Shown piece after piece: positions 44,661 through 57,313 of a stretch of 64,000 bases of DNA. This DNA is from Marisa cornuarietis. Its lineage: Eukaryota; Mollusca; Gastropoda; Architaenioglossa; Ampullariidae. The notes beneath the pieces were generated by a model. It saw only the letters and a program-made list of their open reading frames with translations. It was not told where the DNA came from and made no database searches. Numbering within the stretch: position 1 is the first letter of the stretch; each line of letters starts with the position of its first letter. The DNA is taken from positions 3,731,501-3,795,500 of the forward strand of contig SMMW01000585.1 of the NCBI GenBank assembly GCA_004794655.1, written 5' to 3'. The position numbers were made by a program, and so were the translations under genes.

Positions 44661-45910
44661 CATTATATTGCACATTAAACAATAAAGCATAGATTTGTAA
44701 ACAAAAAGCCAGCTCAGTACCCTTTGTTACAGCCAATGGATTGGCATAGGAGACCCCAGTACATATCTTAGAACAGTTCTGTTGGAATCAACAGGTTGCA
44801 CTTTATTTGTTGTGTTCATGTTGGGATTAATAGGGTATTAACTCGACTCAGATAATAAGTGTGGTGCATTAGCGTCCGGCAGAGACTGGAGTAGAAAAGA
44901 ACAATCGCATTAGTACATGTACATGGAAACCAAGTGGTAAAATTTTTTTTACAATACTGTACACCTTCCTACAGCTATCTGTGTCGTACAGTTTGCAACT
45001 TAAAGACTCTTCAAACAGTTACGTAAATAATTTTAATAAGGCATATTTTGTACAGTTACTAGCACTCCCAAACGGTTTGAGTGAAAAAGATATTTACATA
45101 TAAATGCAGGAAATAAACTGTAGATGATGAATGAGAAAAAGAGTGATGTTATGTGATGTAAAGAAGAAGACAATAAACTTATATAGCGCGGACAGACATA
45201 CACGGACGCACGCAACAAACAGAATGCCCCAGAAAATGAGAGATGTGTAATCAAAAGCTGCTCCCATCGTGCACAATTCATTTGAAAAAATATAATCCAG
45301 GCTGCAAATGCTCCTTTTCACACCACATGTCCAGTAATAGGACGTATCTAAAAGGTAGAAGCCTTTTGTTTTGTGTTTTTGCTACTAATTGGGTTGCAGC
45401 AAAATCAGTCCCCTCAAACCAGATGGGCAAAGGGACATCACTCTTCCCCATAATGTAGAGATAAAAGAAGACTGTGGTTGTGTTATGATCTACTATAGGG
45501 TTGTCAGGTTAATTCGCAAATGGATAAGCTGACAGAGTTTTGTTAAAGGCGACTGATTACATTAGCAAGGCCACTAAAAACAAGAGATTTACTTTCAGAT
45601 AAGATTAATAATGGTTCACACACACACACAAATCTTGCGAACATCTTGAGAATGAAGGTGAAAACTGGTAACTCCCACTATATGAATTTATTTTTTCCTC
45701 TTGATCAATAAAGAAACTTAACTCTAAATTATTTTTCTTCCTTTACTATGATTTAGTGATTCATTCCCTGATGTTCAAAACCTAAACTTGTCTTACCTGC
45801 CCCTGTACAGGGTCATGGTTCGTGGAATAAAAGTCGACTAGTTTATCTCCCCTCTCGATTAAGACCTGACTTTGATGGATTTTAGCAAGTCTTAATTGGG
45901 AGGTTTACTG

Positions 45911-47218
45911 CCGATGAAGGCATTAGCATAAAAGATTAGTAAACACTGTCAAAAGAAGCTAACCAAGGTGACTTAATGATTATTAAATGATAATTAAAGA
46001 GCCTTTATATTGTATTCATCTAGATACCTAAAATTTCCAACAACAATCATAATCACCATCGTAGTCGTTGTCGTCATCTCTATCCGAGTGTTTATTACTA
46101 GAAATATGTAAAATGTGCAGTGTATGCCAATAAAATCTGTTTTTACATTTCATTCAGACATGACAACCAAACTCTTTAAAGGAGAATTGACACAACGAAC
46201 TATCAGCAGTTTACATCAGCTATGATACTAGGTCAAGCAGGTATCCACATCTCAGGAACAGATTTAATCATATCACAATGCGTACTATACGTTACTTTAT
46301 GCTATAAGCTATATAAAAAGGTATATAAACATTACATCTATTATAGAGATTGGCGCCACGTTGATTTAGGGTAGAGGTTAAAAAAATCAATGCAAAATAT
46401 TAGGAAATTAGTTTACTAACCTCAGTACTTTCTCATATATCTCTTATTTCTAATGCAAGCCAGGACACGTATCGTTAAGTTGTACAACATTTTTGTCCGT
46501 GTAATAACTATATGAGAAGCCAATCATGACGATATTCAGTTTCCAGCACTCATTTCAAATTGATTGTATTTAACAGCAACAAGCGGACTCATCATTCCCT
46601 ACTACACAAGTGATTTCTTATCATTTATAATAATCGTTTCGCTTATTTACTGTCAGCTGCTTTGTCTCAGTTCCAAGCCTTGGGCCAACGTTGGCAATAT
46701 TTGAAATTACTACTGAAATCAAATGAACATATCTAAATGAAAGCAGACGATAATTTTACTCAATTGCAACGTTACACGAGATCTCCTGTGGTTTCTAAGC
46801 CGTAACCTTGAGTGTCTGAAGTGTTCTAAAGGTCAGATCTGTCTACAACAACAGCAACAACAACAAAATAGAAAGGGTGTGTTTGTTCTACCATGGCCAA
46901 AAAGGGATTTACACTACCTTCTAACTTCAACTTATATCTTTAGGGAAAATAGTACTGACAATTCTTGAATGTATTTTGAATGTATTGAAATAAATAGTAG
47001 ATTAGAAGTTTTTTACTTGAAAACCAAGCTAAAACGAAATGGAAATAGTCTCCTAGATGACTTTGGCTGAGACAAACCGCACAGTACTTGAACTAGATAC
47101 CGACAGGACTGACTGTTTCCTGTCTAGTGAACCTAATTAATAGTGTAACAAAAAGGGGATGTCACTAAACCCGATAACTATCGCAGCAACTACTCGCTAT
47201 AGCGCAATCTTGAATGCC
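45911..47218. other. No gene recognised
   Basis: AT-rich sequence after the Tigger relic; nothing identifiable. Confidence 0.4.
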
Positions 47219-47465
47219 AAAAAAAAAGAGGTAAAGATCGTAGGGGATTGAGCTGTTGGAACCCTCACTTATTTTGGACCCAGATGTTTTTGCGAGAGTG
47301 GTGCCCATCTCCGTTCTCTTGCTGCCTTATTTTCGCCAACCATTTACAGTCAGTACACACTCCACAGCTTGGTCAGCTAGGGGAAGAACGCTACGTCAGA
47401 CGGGTATCAAAGTGTCAAGTGTGCCAGGAACCGTTCTTCGAATCACTCACCTACTCACTCTCTCC
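47219..47465 (-). mobile_element. tRNA-derived SINE, copy 3 (decayed)
   Basis: Read on the minus strand this is the same family as the copy at 31111. Plus-strand phrases matching its reverse complement are AAGAGGTAAAGATCG at the tail, GAGAGTGGTGCCCATCTCC, TTGCTGCCTTATTTTCGCCAACC, and GGTCAGCTAGGGGAAG in the core. The tRNA-like head is strongly eroded, and its end is approximate. A 140-codon frame crossing it is not a gene. Confidence 0.7.
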
Positions 47466-48251
47466 AGTCTTGAATAAACGAACTACAGATTGGAGTGAAT
47501 ATACTGAAAAAAATGATGGAGAACAAGCAGCGTTTAGGAGCAGCTACACTATTGTAGATCTTTTTTGTCATTTCACACTATTGATGTCTGATACAAGAAT
47601 GTCATTTACTCTGCATATTGTCTCGTTTATTCGCAAAACATCGGAAATAATAGCTTCTCCATATGAGTAACAGGTAGGAGACCTTTCCCCTCAGGATAAC
47701 TGTATTTGACACAGGAGCTTTAAGTTGATAACATGATCATCGCGTTGTTTGCTCCAAACAATTACAATGCTAATTATGTACTTCCCTGTGCATGCATGCA
47801 GATGGGCGTGTCATGTTTTATAATCCCTAATTCGATTATTAAAATTGTTTCAGATTATTCATTAAATACATTACCATATTAGTTGATGCTGTTATTTAGT
47901 CCTTTTAGGTGGTATTTTATGTATCTATTTTGAAGGTATGGAAGATAACTGTTCGGCGTTTCTCATAAAAAACGAGCAAATAACAAATCACTTCTGTTTA
48001 AAATTAATATAAAATTCCTATTTTTCAATTATCGACATCTTAGTGCAAATGAAGAATTCTTCTCACCTAAAAGTCTATCAGGTATGAACATATGAAACAA
48101 TATTGGAAATAATAAACATTGAATCCGGTATTGTTATTTGTAGTACAGATAAACTCTTTTGTTTTTCAATAACGTCCTATTTTAAAATCTACGTACAAGG
48201 TGTGTCCGTTTGCCAGATAAATTACACTTCTCCCAAAATGTCCTTTTTCTC

Positions 48252-48287
48252 GATGATGATGATGATGATGATGATGATGGATGATGA

Positions 48288-48341
<54 letters not shown>

Positions 48342-48342
48342 T
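48252..48342. repeat. (GAT)n microsatellite with two interruptions
   Basis: A GAT/ATG run interrupted twice by GGATGATG-type insertions that shift the phase. Confidence 0.95.
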
Positions 48343-51300
48343 GAATTTCTAGACCACTATGGGAGAAAAAAAACGAACATACGAAACCGATAGTTTACTC
48401 TAGGACCAAGACAACTCATAAACCAAAGTGACACGAAGGCAAAAATGAACTAAGTGCACGGACGAAAAATAAGAAAAAGGAACAATGAGAATGTGCATAG
48501 CATAATGGCATACTATACACTGAGGACGTCTGATTTCTTGCAGAATGAACTAAGTTCTTTTGTGCCACGGAAAAAACTCACCACAAAGACAAACATGTCA
48601 ACGTCAGCTGGACACTATGCCGTAAGTACATATTACAAAAATTAAATTTTAAAAACACTCACAAAGGGCATTTCCTTGCTTTGTAGAGAGCTCAGTAACT
48701 CTTTACCAAAAGCCGTAGAGCACAAAGATATAAAATGGGAGAATAAGGAGATAATCATCTTTTTCTAAGTTCGGTATTTTAGATCTGCACTCCATGAAAG
48801 CAGTGATGTCATCTGTTGACGATACTACAAAATTACGTATGCATTTAGCGGACTGTTGACGCGAAGGAATCCACCATTGTATGCGCTAAGCACTTTTGTC
48901 AATTTAAAAAGTTTTACGAATAATGATTAAAATGCTGCTTTAAATTAATGTCTATGTAGGCTAAGAGATACTTCAGTGCTAAATACTTAGCAGTCTAGCT
49001 GGTCAGTCTCCAAGGTTCCAACAATTTTTTTTAGAAAAATGAAAAATGTGAAGATAATTTTCTTAATTATTCTTACACAGTAACTCACTGTTTCTCTATT
49101 CTTGATGTTTAATTAAGGAAGCGATGTAACGGGCCACAGTCGCCTATAGTTTTAATTGTTCTATTCAACACGTTTCTCTATTCTTATCAGTTCGTCGGTC
49201 TGCAAGGCTACGTTCTTCATTTATTCTGTGCGAGCTCCAGTGTGAACAAGTGACAAAGGTTTTACTAAACCATTGCTGTGATAAACAGTATTGTATTAAA
49301 TTTTTCCCAAGAATGACTATTTTAAAAACTACTTCCATTTTCCAACACAATATAATTTCAATCACAGTCATGTAGCATGTACACTTTATAGCATTTAACT
49401 GTAACGAACATCTATGTAAATTATTTTAAGTCGTGTATTTTGCTTCACTAGTTTAAATAAATAACTGGGCATGATTTAAGGGTATAAGTTAAATATTTTG
49501 TTTGTTAAAATTGCGTTTTCACAGGTCTTTTGATAAAAGTTATCAAAACAATGGGAAGGGGAAGAGAGCAAGTACATCATCGCAGACATTTCACGCTTTC
49601 CTTTTTGCAGCCGATTGATAATTAATCATTAGTAGAAAATATTACAAAATTTCATGTTGATAGACCCTCCTAAATTTTACACCCCATCATCCCATGCTTA
49701 CAGTTGTAGACGGTGAATGACAGATAATAAATTAATATATTAGACTATGAATTACGAGTAATATTTCTGTACGAAATGAAAAAATGCCTAAAAAAAATTT
49801 TGATAATTTTCTCCCTACCTACCAATTATTATTCCCTTAATCTTATGTGAGTGGCTACAAAGGTTTTGCATTATATTGAGGATGAAATTGAATATTCAAC
49901 ACATTCACCGATTCAAGCTTCACTGTATATACTTGAAAACTAGTTGTGAAGTACTGTGTTAAAATGTGGCAGTGTTTTCGCAATCATCTCCAAAGTTTTC
50001 ATGTTTTGTCAGACGGTGAAAGGTAATATATTACAGACTGGTGTACATATCTGATTACATTGTTCTGAGTAAGAGGCGCGTTTTCAAGAGGAGGTAAACG
50101 CCGACTAACATGTTAAATTGTATTTACTTTTCCACGAAATGATAACGATAGAAATAGTAATGATGATGAGGAGGAATGAGAAAACAAACAGACCAATATG
50201 GCGGTCCATGTGCATGCATTTTATTCTCTTCTGGCTATTTGTATTTAAATGAAAAATAGTTTTTGCCACACGTTTTCTGATAACATGAAGGATTTACTCA
50301 GTAAAGACTGTAACCGATTAAAATTACATCTGAGGTTGTTAGACAATTGTTTTCAGAGTTGAAAATGCGCTTGCCAAAGAACGCTTTCATGGCACTGCCG
50401 TGTTAAGTAGCGGCAGGTTATGCACTCGATGCCGTGCCCAGCTGGCGGTGGGACATGCTGGGAGGGAGAGACCAAGCCGACCGTTTCTGATGAATAATAC
50501 GCAGTAATGAAGCCTGACGTAGTAATGACGGTGAAAGGGGGTTTCGGGTGCTTAGGTTTTGAAGTAGATCGCACTTTGCGTGCGAACTCGCGTGTCTTGG
50601 CTGAGCGAGTTGAGTGTCTTATATAAGATCCTAATGAAAATGGCGCGACCGCGTTCGTTAGTAACTCTCACTCAAGCTTTTAGCCGCGCTTATGGCGTGC
50701 CGAGTGGAGAGTAAAACCCACTCCACGAAAGCTTAGTCTGCCTGCTAACTCGGACTTTCGCTAAAAGTGAACTAAGTAGACACCTATGTCAGAGGTCAGG
50801 TCAACAGAACGCCCTCAATCCCTACCCGAGATATCGCTCTTCGCTTGCAGTTTACGGATCCAAAATGGGTGTACGTCTATTTCGCTTGCACAGGACAGGA
50901 CTCGTGACAGGAGTAAATAATTAGCTTTCTTTGTTTCTGAGCTGTTTCGGAGCTTAGTTATCACGGGGTTATGCGTTTCGGTAAAACTCTGAGTGCATAC
51001 TCAAAGTTTTTAGTGATTAGGCCAGTATGCATCTGCCTGTTTCTCTGCATCTTTACTTTTCTGCGCACAAATGCAATGTTTTTTTTTTACTGCTGGTTGT
51101 TTGTCAAGAACTGCTAGCTGTACCTGGCATTTGTAAATGTCTAAACCAATTAACTATGTACGCCAGTCGCTTCGTTGGAACTGCTAGGCAATTTAAAAAT
51201 CATTTTAAAAATAATGTAACGTCTAGATAGACGATTCATCACTTAAAACATTCATAAGAATTGATGGTTTGAAAGATATATTAGAAGAAAATAGTGTTGC

Positions 51301-54300
51301 TTGACTGATACTAACAAACGAGAGATTAAATATTTTCTTTTCACCCCGAGGGGCATTGAAAATATCAAAATAAGACATGGCACAAAACCAACACACTACG
51401 TTCTCACAAAATCAGACAGATTTCCGCATCCTCTCTACGATGATGCTCGCTAATCTCTCTCTCCTTTTCCCATATCTAACTTATCACCAACAACAACATT
51501 CTCATTCACTCTTTGTAGCTTACCCATTACCACCAAATGCTGGATTAGCATGTACACTCTTTATCTCGCCATCCCCCGCCGTTCGTTGTATTTTGTCACA
51601 GAACGGATTTTTCCCAATGTTACCCCTTGTTATGGATCATATGCTACTTTTAAGTCGCCACCCTTGCAAAGTAATAGCTTACGAACGATAGTGCCGAGAT
51701 TACTAGTTGGGACAGTACTTAACAAAGCAGATTAAAATCTCTTGGATTTGTCATGCGGTCGAGCGCTCTCTAACACGTACCTATTTCCAATATCCTCTAC
51801 ATCCATACACTCTTTAATGCACACCAACATATAGTGATCATTTTAAAACTTATTAACGTTTTAAATCAAACAAATCGCTTTTATTCCCCTATTCCAAACA
51901 CTAAAACAATTTAAACGCTTCTTAGGGTCTGCGATTGCTTAATAAATCTCTAACTGGAATTGTATCAAGCCTTTTCTTTTCATTTGACATCTTTTTTTTA
52001 TGTTTCTTCCTTTATTTTCAAAGGAAGCTGAATTAGTTATATCTCACTTTTTCAAAACTTAAAATTTTATGTGAAGAACTGGGTTTTACTGTGTTGTTTG
52101 TGAAAAAAAATGTGACAGCGAAAGAATTCCAAATCAGCCAAACATATTAGCTCACAGATGTCAATTCTAACTCTAACAATATTCTCACTACTGTTCTTAT
52201 TTTTAAACTTATATTGAAATGCTAATGTCATTATATCACCAAAAATATTTCTTGACATATTTTGAACCAAATCAGGAAGAAGTTAAGTACAGTTAAGATA
52301 AAATGATGATGTTAAAAATGTTCTCCGATGTATGTCAATGAACATTTTGCCTCCTGAAAAGAAACTGGGAAGATCTGCATATTTTTCTTAGCTTTAAGAT
52401 AAATTTCTTTTTTTATATCACCATGCAACACTTCTGTGCTTATTTCCAAAGTAAATTGGCAAAGAGGTGGGGATTGGAGAGAAAGAATGTCGCTGGTGAC
52501 ATTAGAGACAGCAGGAACGTTTACACCTTGTGTCTCGCCCTCGTCTTCAATAGTACCTTTCTTCACAAGACAGCTGGTTTTGCACGCAAGATCAAAGAAA
52601 ACTGACACATAAACACATCAGCCAAAGTGTTTCTCATCTTGGCAACACACATATTATCTTTACATTTACTTGGAATCGGTTGCCAGCTCTGGCAGACATT
52701 GACGAAGCGTGCTAATAACGTGTGCCTAATACTGCGGGTCAAATCAGTAAATTTGATTTCAAAACAATAAACGTACTTCCAACAAAGCGATCTTTTAAAA
52801 GTCAATAAAACGAAAGGAATTATTAAAACAGACAATTATGCAAACTAAGGGAAGACTACCTAATGTCGACCCTGCTTCCCCCTTCCGCCTGCTAGCCAAT
52901 CAACGTCACCTTTTTTTCCCCCCTGTCTGGATGGCTGAATGTCTGCATGCCGGCCTGTCAGCCTATATCAATATACGCTTACTTTCTTTCACATATATGA
53001 AATATATTGTCCTCCCGTTAAGCTACAGAATTCCCATGGTTTGTATATATTGCCTTTTCTTCGAAAAGAACATGCTTAAATAAAATGCGATTCTCTTAGA
53101 ATCTTCTCTTTGATTGACATTTTTTGTGATACATTCATGGATACTTTTTTTTTTGCTCATTTTTTCACATTCGAAATTAATTTTAAGCTTAAATTGTAAT
53201 TGGATGATGATAATGCATTTATAATTTAATGAAATGTGTGTATATTTATAATTAAGTATGAATATATCTACCAAAGAAATAATTTTTTTGCTTGTACATG
53301 CCTATATGAACAAATCAATTAAAGTCTGATGACAAATGTCTGCGGATATATAAAAATATTAACATGTTACATTCAGATTTTCAGCGGAAACATGTTTAAC
53401 CAGTAAGTTATTTCTGCCTGGTCTTAATGCCGCATCATCTAGAAAATCTTTAGTAGCTGTGTCAAAGCATGTATTATCTTAAATAGTACAACACTTAATC
53501 TGCGCGAATAATTTCTCCAGAAGTTTTATTTGTGGCAGAAGCAATAATGGATTAATGGAGAAGTATTTATTGTAAACCCCATTATTTTGATAACTTGTCC
53601 ATTACAGCATGGTTACTGTTTTAGTATACATTCTTCATGGAAAGTTTTGAATCATGAACACATGTTATTGTGGGTTATATCTAATATAATGAGCTGTTTG
53701 TGAAGGTCCTTTATCCATACCCTAAACTGTACACATTCGCGGAATTTGTACCTCGCCCATGCTCTCTGTTCCCAGTGAAGTACTCATTTAGACTTTCAAG
53801 TCAGATCCACAACACCTATCCTCTCCTACAAACGGAATACGCAGTCTTGTAAAGGATAGAGACAATGAAATAGCGGTTGCAGCCGGACATGGCGCGCAAG
53901 CATGAGCTCTACCCCTCCACCTAGCCCGCAACTCACAGCACACAAGGGGAAAAAAGATGTAGGGTGAGCTGCAGCAAACGGAAATGCATCAATTACGAAG
54001 CGAAGGGACCTAAAATACTGCCAAGCTAAAACCTGACCGAAAACTACATCTGCATAAAAGGAATGCAGACCCTGGTTTCCTGGGTATGACCACTAAACGT
54101 AGATATGTTAACAAAATATTTTTGATAGGATGGATGAAATTTCCCAGTGAACCTTGTTCGGTTCGGAGCAGAACCGGTATCCGTGACCAAGTTGCCACAT
54201 ACCTCCCATGAAGCGGGGCGGTACGCAGAGAAAGATTTTTTACAGTCACTGACACAGGGAAGATGATTGAGAACAGAGAACACTGAAAAATACAACATTC

Positions 54301-57211
54301 CGTCTCTTTTTTCATAAATGTTTGTAACACAGGAATATTTACACGTCAAACCTTATATACTACTGTGTTTTTATACCCTCTCCTGCGCGCTCATCAGCAT
54401 ATCATTTCTCTCTTCTTCTCTTTTTCTCACACACTCACGCAGAGAGAGAGAGTTTTTAAAAGTTCACACAACAAACAGTAGTCTCACTACAGATCAGAAT
54501 GCTAAAAAAAAATTAAATTAAGAAAAGGCGATTCAACTAACAAGTAAGCGATTTGCCATCTAATTTGATATGGGGTGAAATCTGTGCATGCAATTTATGG
54601 CCATGATGCTGAGCTTAATAACTGGTTAGCAAGTTTTTAGTTTACCTTGTAATAATCCACTTTAAACCTGGTTTTTAATGGACGACAGTGTCGGTTAGCT
54701 AAGCAAGTCTCTCATTCATATCTTAGTCTGCTGTTGACATTAACTTAATGCTGGTCCATTAGTCCACTGTCATTACATGTCCTAGACAGCTTTATATTAA
54801 GATGTATGGTAGCGCAGTTTTATGTGTTTTATCTAAAATTACAGACTGGGATTCGATTTTACCATGTTGCTAGTTTTACTGGTAAAGAATTATCTCTAAA
54901 AATTACCTCTGACCATATTATTTGTTCCATTGGCATTATTGTACTTACCTCTTCAGCGTTTGTGATAAGTGTCGTTTTTCATGAATCTTCGACTGCCAAA
55001 ATTAATTCTTCATTGTTGATCTAACAGACAAAAAATGCTTCAAGCAAAATCTGCAAACACACAGAAACAGGTAGACGAGAGCCCGGAATTTTTCAACAAG
55101 TGGCCAGGTTTTGTTGTGTGGTTGTTAATAAGTATTTGTGGATGCGAACTAAAGTCCACGTCTCAATCTGCTCTCGCAAGCACGATGACTATTTTTAGAA
55201 TTTTCTTTTGCAGTCCTCGGAGATAACATAAACTACTTTGTCCTTCCTTCTTTTTCAGTGTAAGACAACTCTTCCTTCGTAATCCTCCTTGAAAAATACA
55301 ATGTTCGAGACCATACAGCACACAATTTCCACTTTGAACATTTCACATGTTGATTTTCTGCAGTCTGGCTAGTCCTGTTCAAGGTTTGTCTACATCTGAA
55401 GCTTGTAATTATCCGCATTGCAAAGGGGCTACATTGGAAAACTAGCAAAAGCAGACGGTGCACACACTGAGACACAAAGAAATGAGGAGATACCCGTCTA
55501 CGAAGAAAACTTCCAAAAGGCAGAAGAAAGTTGGGAACAGCAGACGACAATGTGTCGTCTAGATCAGCTGGGGCGGGAACTCTAACTTCGACCAAAACTG
55601 TATGTGTATTGACCTTTACGTTTCAGTTATACGACTGACCCTATAACTTATGATTCTTTGTTTGCATGTAGGACTTAGTCAAAACAAAATAAACACAAAA
55701 ACGAAACATGGGGTATGCAAGAAAGGTCTGACGATTCAGTCTTCGAATGCGAGTTGCTACAGCAGCGTCAGGGAAAATGGATAACGCATACACAACGTAA
55801 GTGGAGAGCCGAGTGGGAGGCATGACACCGGGGCTGCAGAAACACTACGGGCACATGCCACAGCCTTTCCGCAGCCGTCAGGGGGGGGAGGGTGAAATTA
55901 TTTCCTGAAGTCGTTAGGCACGCCGCACACGAGCGCTACAAAGTCACAGCCACACACGCATTTGTAAAACAATATCTCTTAAAGTATTGCCATTGTTTGC
56001 GGGCTTCTCTCTCATCTCCGCCACTGGTAACTTTTTTTATTTTAACCAGACAGTCCAGTACACTGTACACCAGTCCGGCCGTAATGTACCGTGCTTTCAA
56101 AAGAATGTGACTAGGTTCCGCCATTGCGACTTACTTCTAATCGTGTCAACATCCGGCTCTTTTTTTGCAGCTGCAGTACATAGAATTGTGAGATATTGTC
56201 TGCCTATAACCCACGTCCAACTATCAAGACTAATCTGACTGCTTATCCGCTGACACTTATTTCTTTTTTTAAATAAGAAAAAGAACTTGGAATTATCACG
56301 CCGTGTGCGGAAGGCTTCCTTCAAAGTTGTGTTAGACTGCAGCTTAACCAATATCTACAAATCTTAACAAATCACTTGAAGCTTCGCAGTTTATTGCAGA
56401 GTTGTGTGAAGCGCGATTGTTTTGTATGTGTCAATTCTGTGAACATGCAAATGTGTCAGTGAGCAACTGTAACAATCTCGAAAGATGGTTTATGTGAATA
56501 TTTCTAACCCAAAGAATGACTTTGCCTGAAAGCTTTTATAACACTGGTAAGCTATATTTTAAAATACTTTAATGCTGTACTGGCGTACACAAAATCTATG
56601 TGTATTTGCCAAAGCAGTGCAAAAATGTAGTCTGCCCTCTGTGCACGCGCGCGCGTGTGTGCGTGTGTGCATTCGCGCGTGCGTATAAACACAAAAGATC
56701 CACTGTTCTGCGAAGATTATGGAAGGTGGAATCACATCTTAAGACATCCAAGAAAAACAATTTATAATTTACCCTAATGTTTTGTGCGTGTACCTCGGTT
56801 TACGAATATTTAGTGTTCTGCATATGCTTTTCACTTCACTTCAAACCATCTAAGTTGCAGAAAGGAGGGTGTTTGGGGGACATAAATGGTCTTCAAAAGC
56901 TCTCACGCTATGCCTGTTTTATCCCAGAGCCCCCCGATGTCTCATTTCTGCTCCTGTTCGCTGTTTCCGGTGGCCTCTTTGCTAGCCTCTCTTTACTTCG
57001 CCCCACCTACGCTGACACGCAGCCGCAGCATATGTTTACTCACCGTAAGGGTGAGCTGAAGAGCCCGCACAAAATTTCTGGAAACTGACGGCAAAATATA
57101 AAAATAAATCAAGAAAAGGAAGTGGTAGACGTTCTCTTTCTCAAAAGATGCACGATGCCTTACTGTCATTTGTGTGCTCTCCCGTTGCCCAAGTACCCAA
57201 CTCCCTAATGG
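48343..57211. other. Gene-poor stretch, no gene recognised
   Basis: Mostly AT-rich with chance frames. A more G+C-rich island at about 50340-50900 contains a TATA-like element (listed separately). Minus-strand frames of 90-98 codons at 52312-52835 and 120 codons at 55233-55595 show no domain. A GT/GC-rich run lies at 56645-56690. Confidence 0.4.
50617..50626 (+). promoter_or_regulatory. Candidate TATA element
   Basis: TTATATAAGA sits in a locally G+C-rich segment. About 25-40 bp downstream lie GGCGCGACCGCG and a pyrimidine-rich ACTCTCACTCAAG. A short hairpin GAGTGG…CCACTC follows at about 50700-50725. No open reading frame of note follows, so a transcript is only a possibility. Confidence 0.25.
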
Positions 57212-57313
57212 AAAGGTCACTCTAGCCGTTGATTGTTGTGGTGCAAAGGTCAGGCTAACCGGTGACTGGTGTTATGCAAATATCGGTCTAGCCTACATGG
57301 TCAACTGTTCAGC
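57212..57313. repeat. 33-bp tandem repeat, three copies
   Basis: Units begin AAAGGTCACTCTAGCC (57212), AAAGGTCAGGCTAACC (57245) and AAATATCGGTCTAGCC (57278), a strict 33-bp period. Because 33 is a multiple of three, a chance frame stays open through it. Confidence 0.75.

Larger units (their letters stand above)
41621..45910 (+). mobile_element. Inactive Tigger/pogo-type DNA transposon
   Basis: The left end CAGTAAAACC followed by ATTAAGACC (41621-41643), preceded by TA, pairs with a right end (about 45885-45910) whose reverse complement reads CAGTAAACCTCCCAATTAAG. The interval contains a broken Tigger-like transposase on the plus strand (44205-44660) and a nested MITE. The expected TA after the right end is absent (CTG then CC), so that terminus has mutated or the boundary is slightly off. 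TIR wording and transposase type agree with the pogo branch of Tc1/mariner. Confidence 0.65.

Noticed and set aside
47248..47670. 140-codon plus-strand frame
   Set aside because: Its first half is the reverse strand of SINE copy 3, so it is not a gene.
52312..52835. Two overlapping minus-strand frames of 98 and 90 codons
   Set aside because: Composition is not implausible for coding, but there is no recognised domain, no clear splice signals and the region is AT-rich. Left unassigned.
54010..54349. Two overlapping minus-strand frames of 106 and 101 codons
   Set aside because: Both frames open in the same stretch, with no domain in either; typical of chance.
55233..55595. 120-codon minus-strand frame
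   Set aside because: No domain or transposon motif recognised; Cys/Arg/Ser-rich composition looks like translated non-coding DNA.
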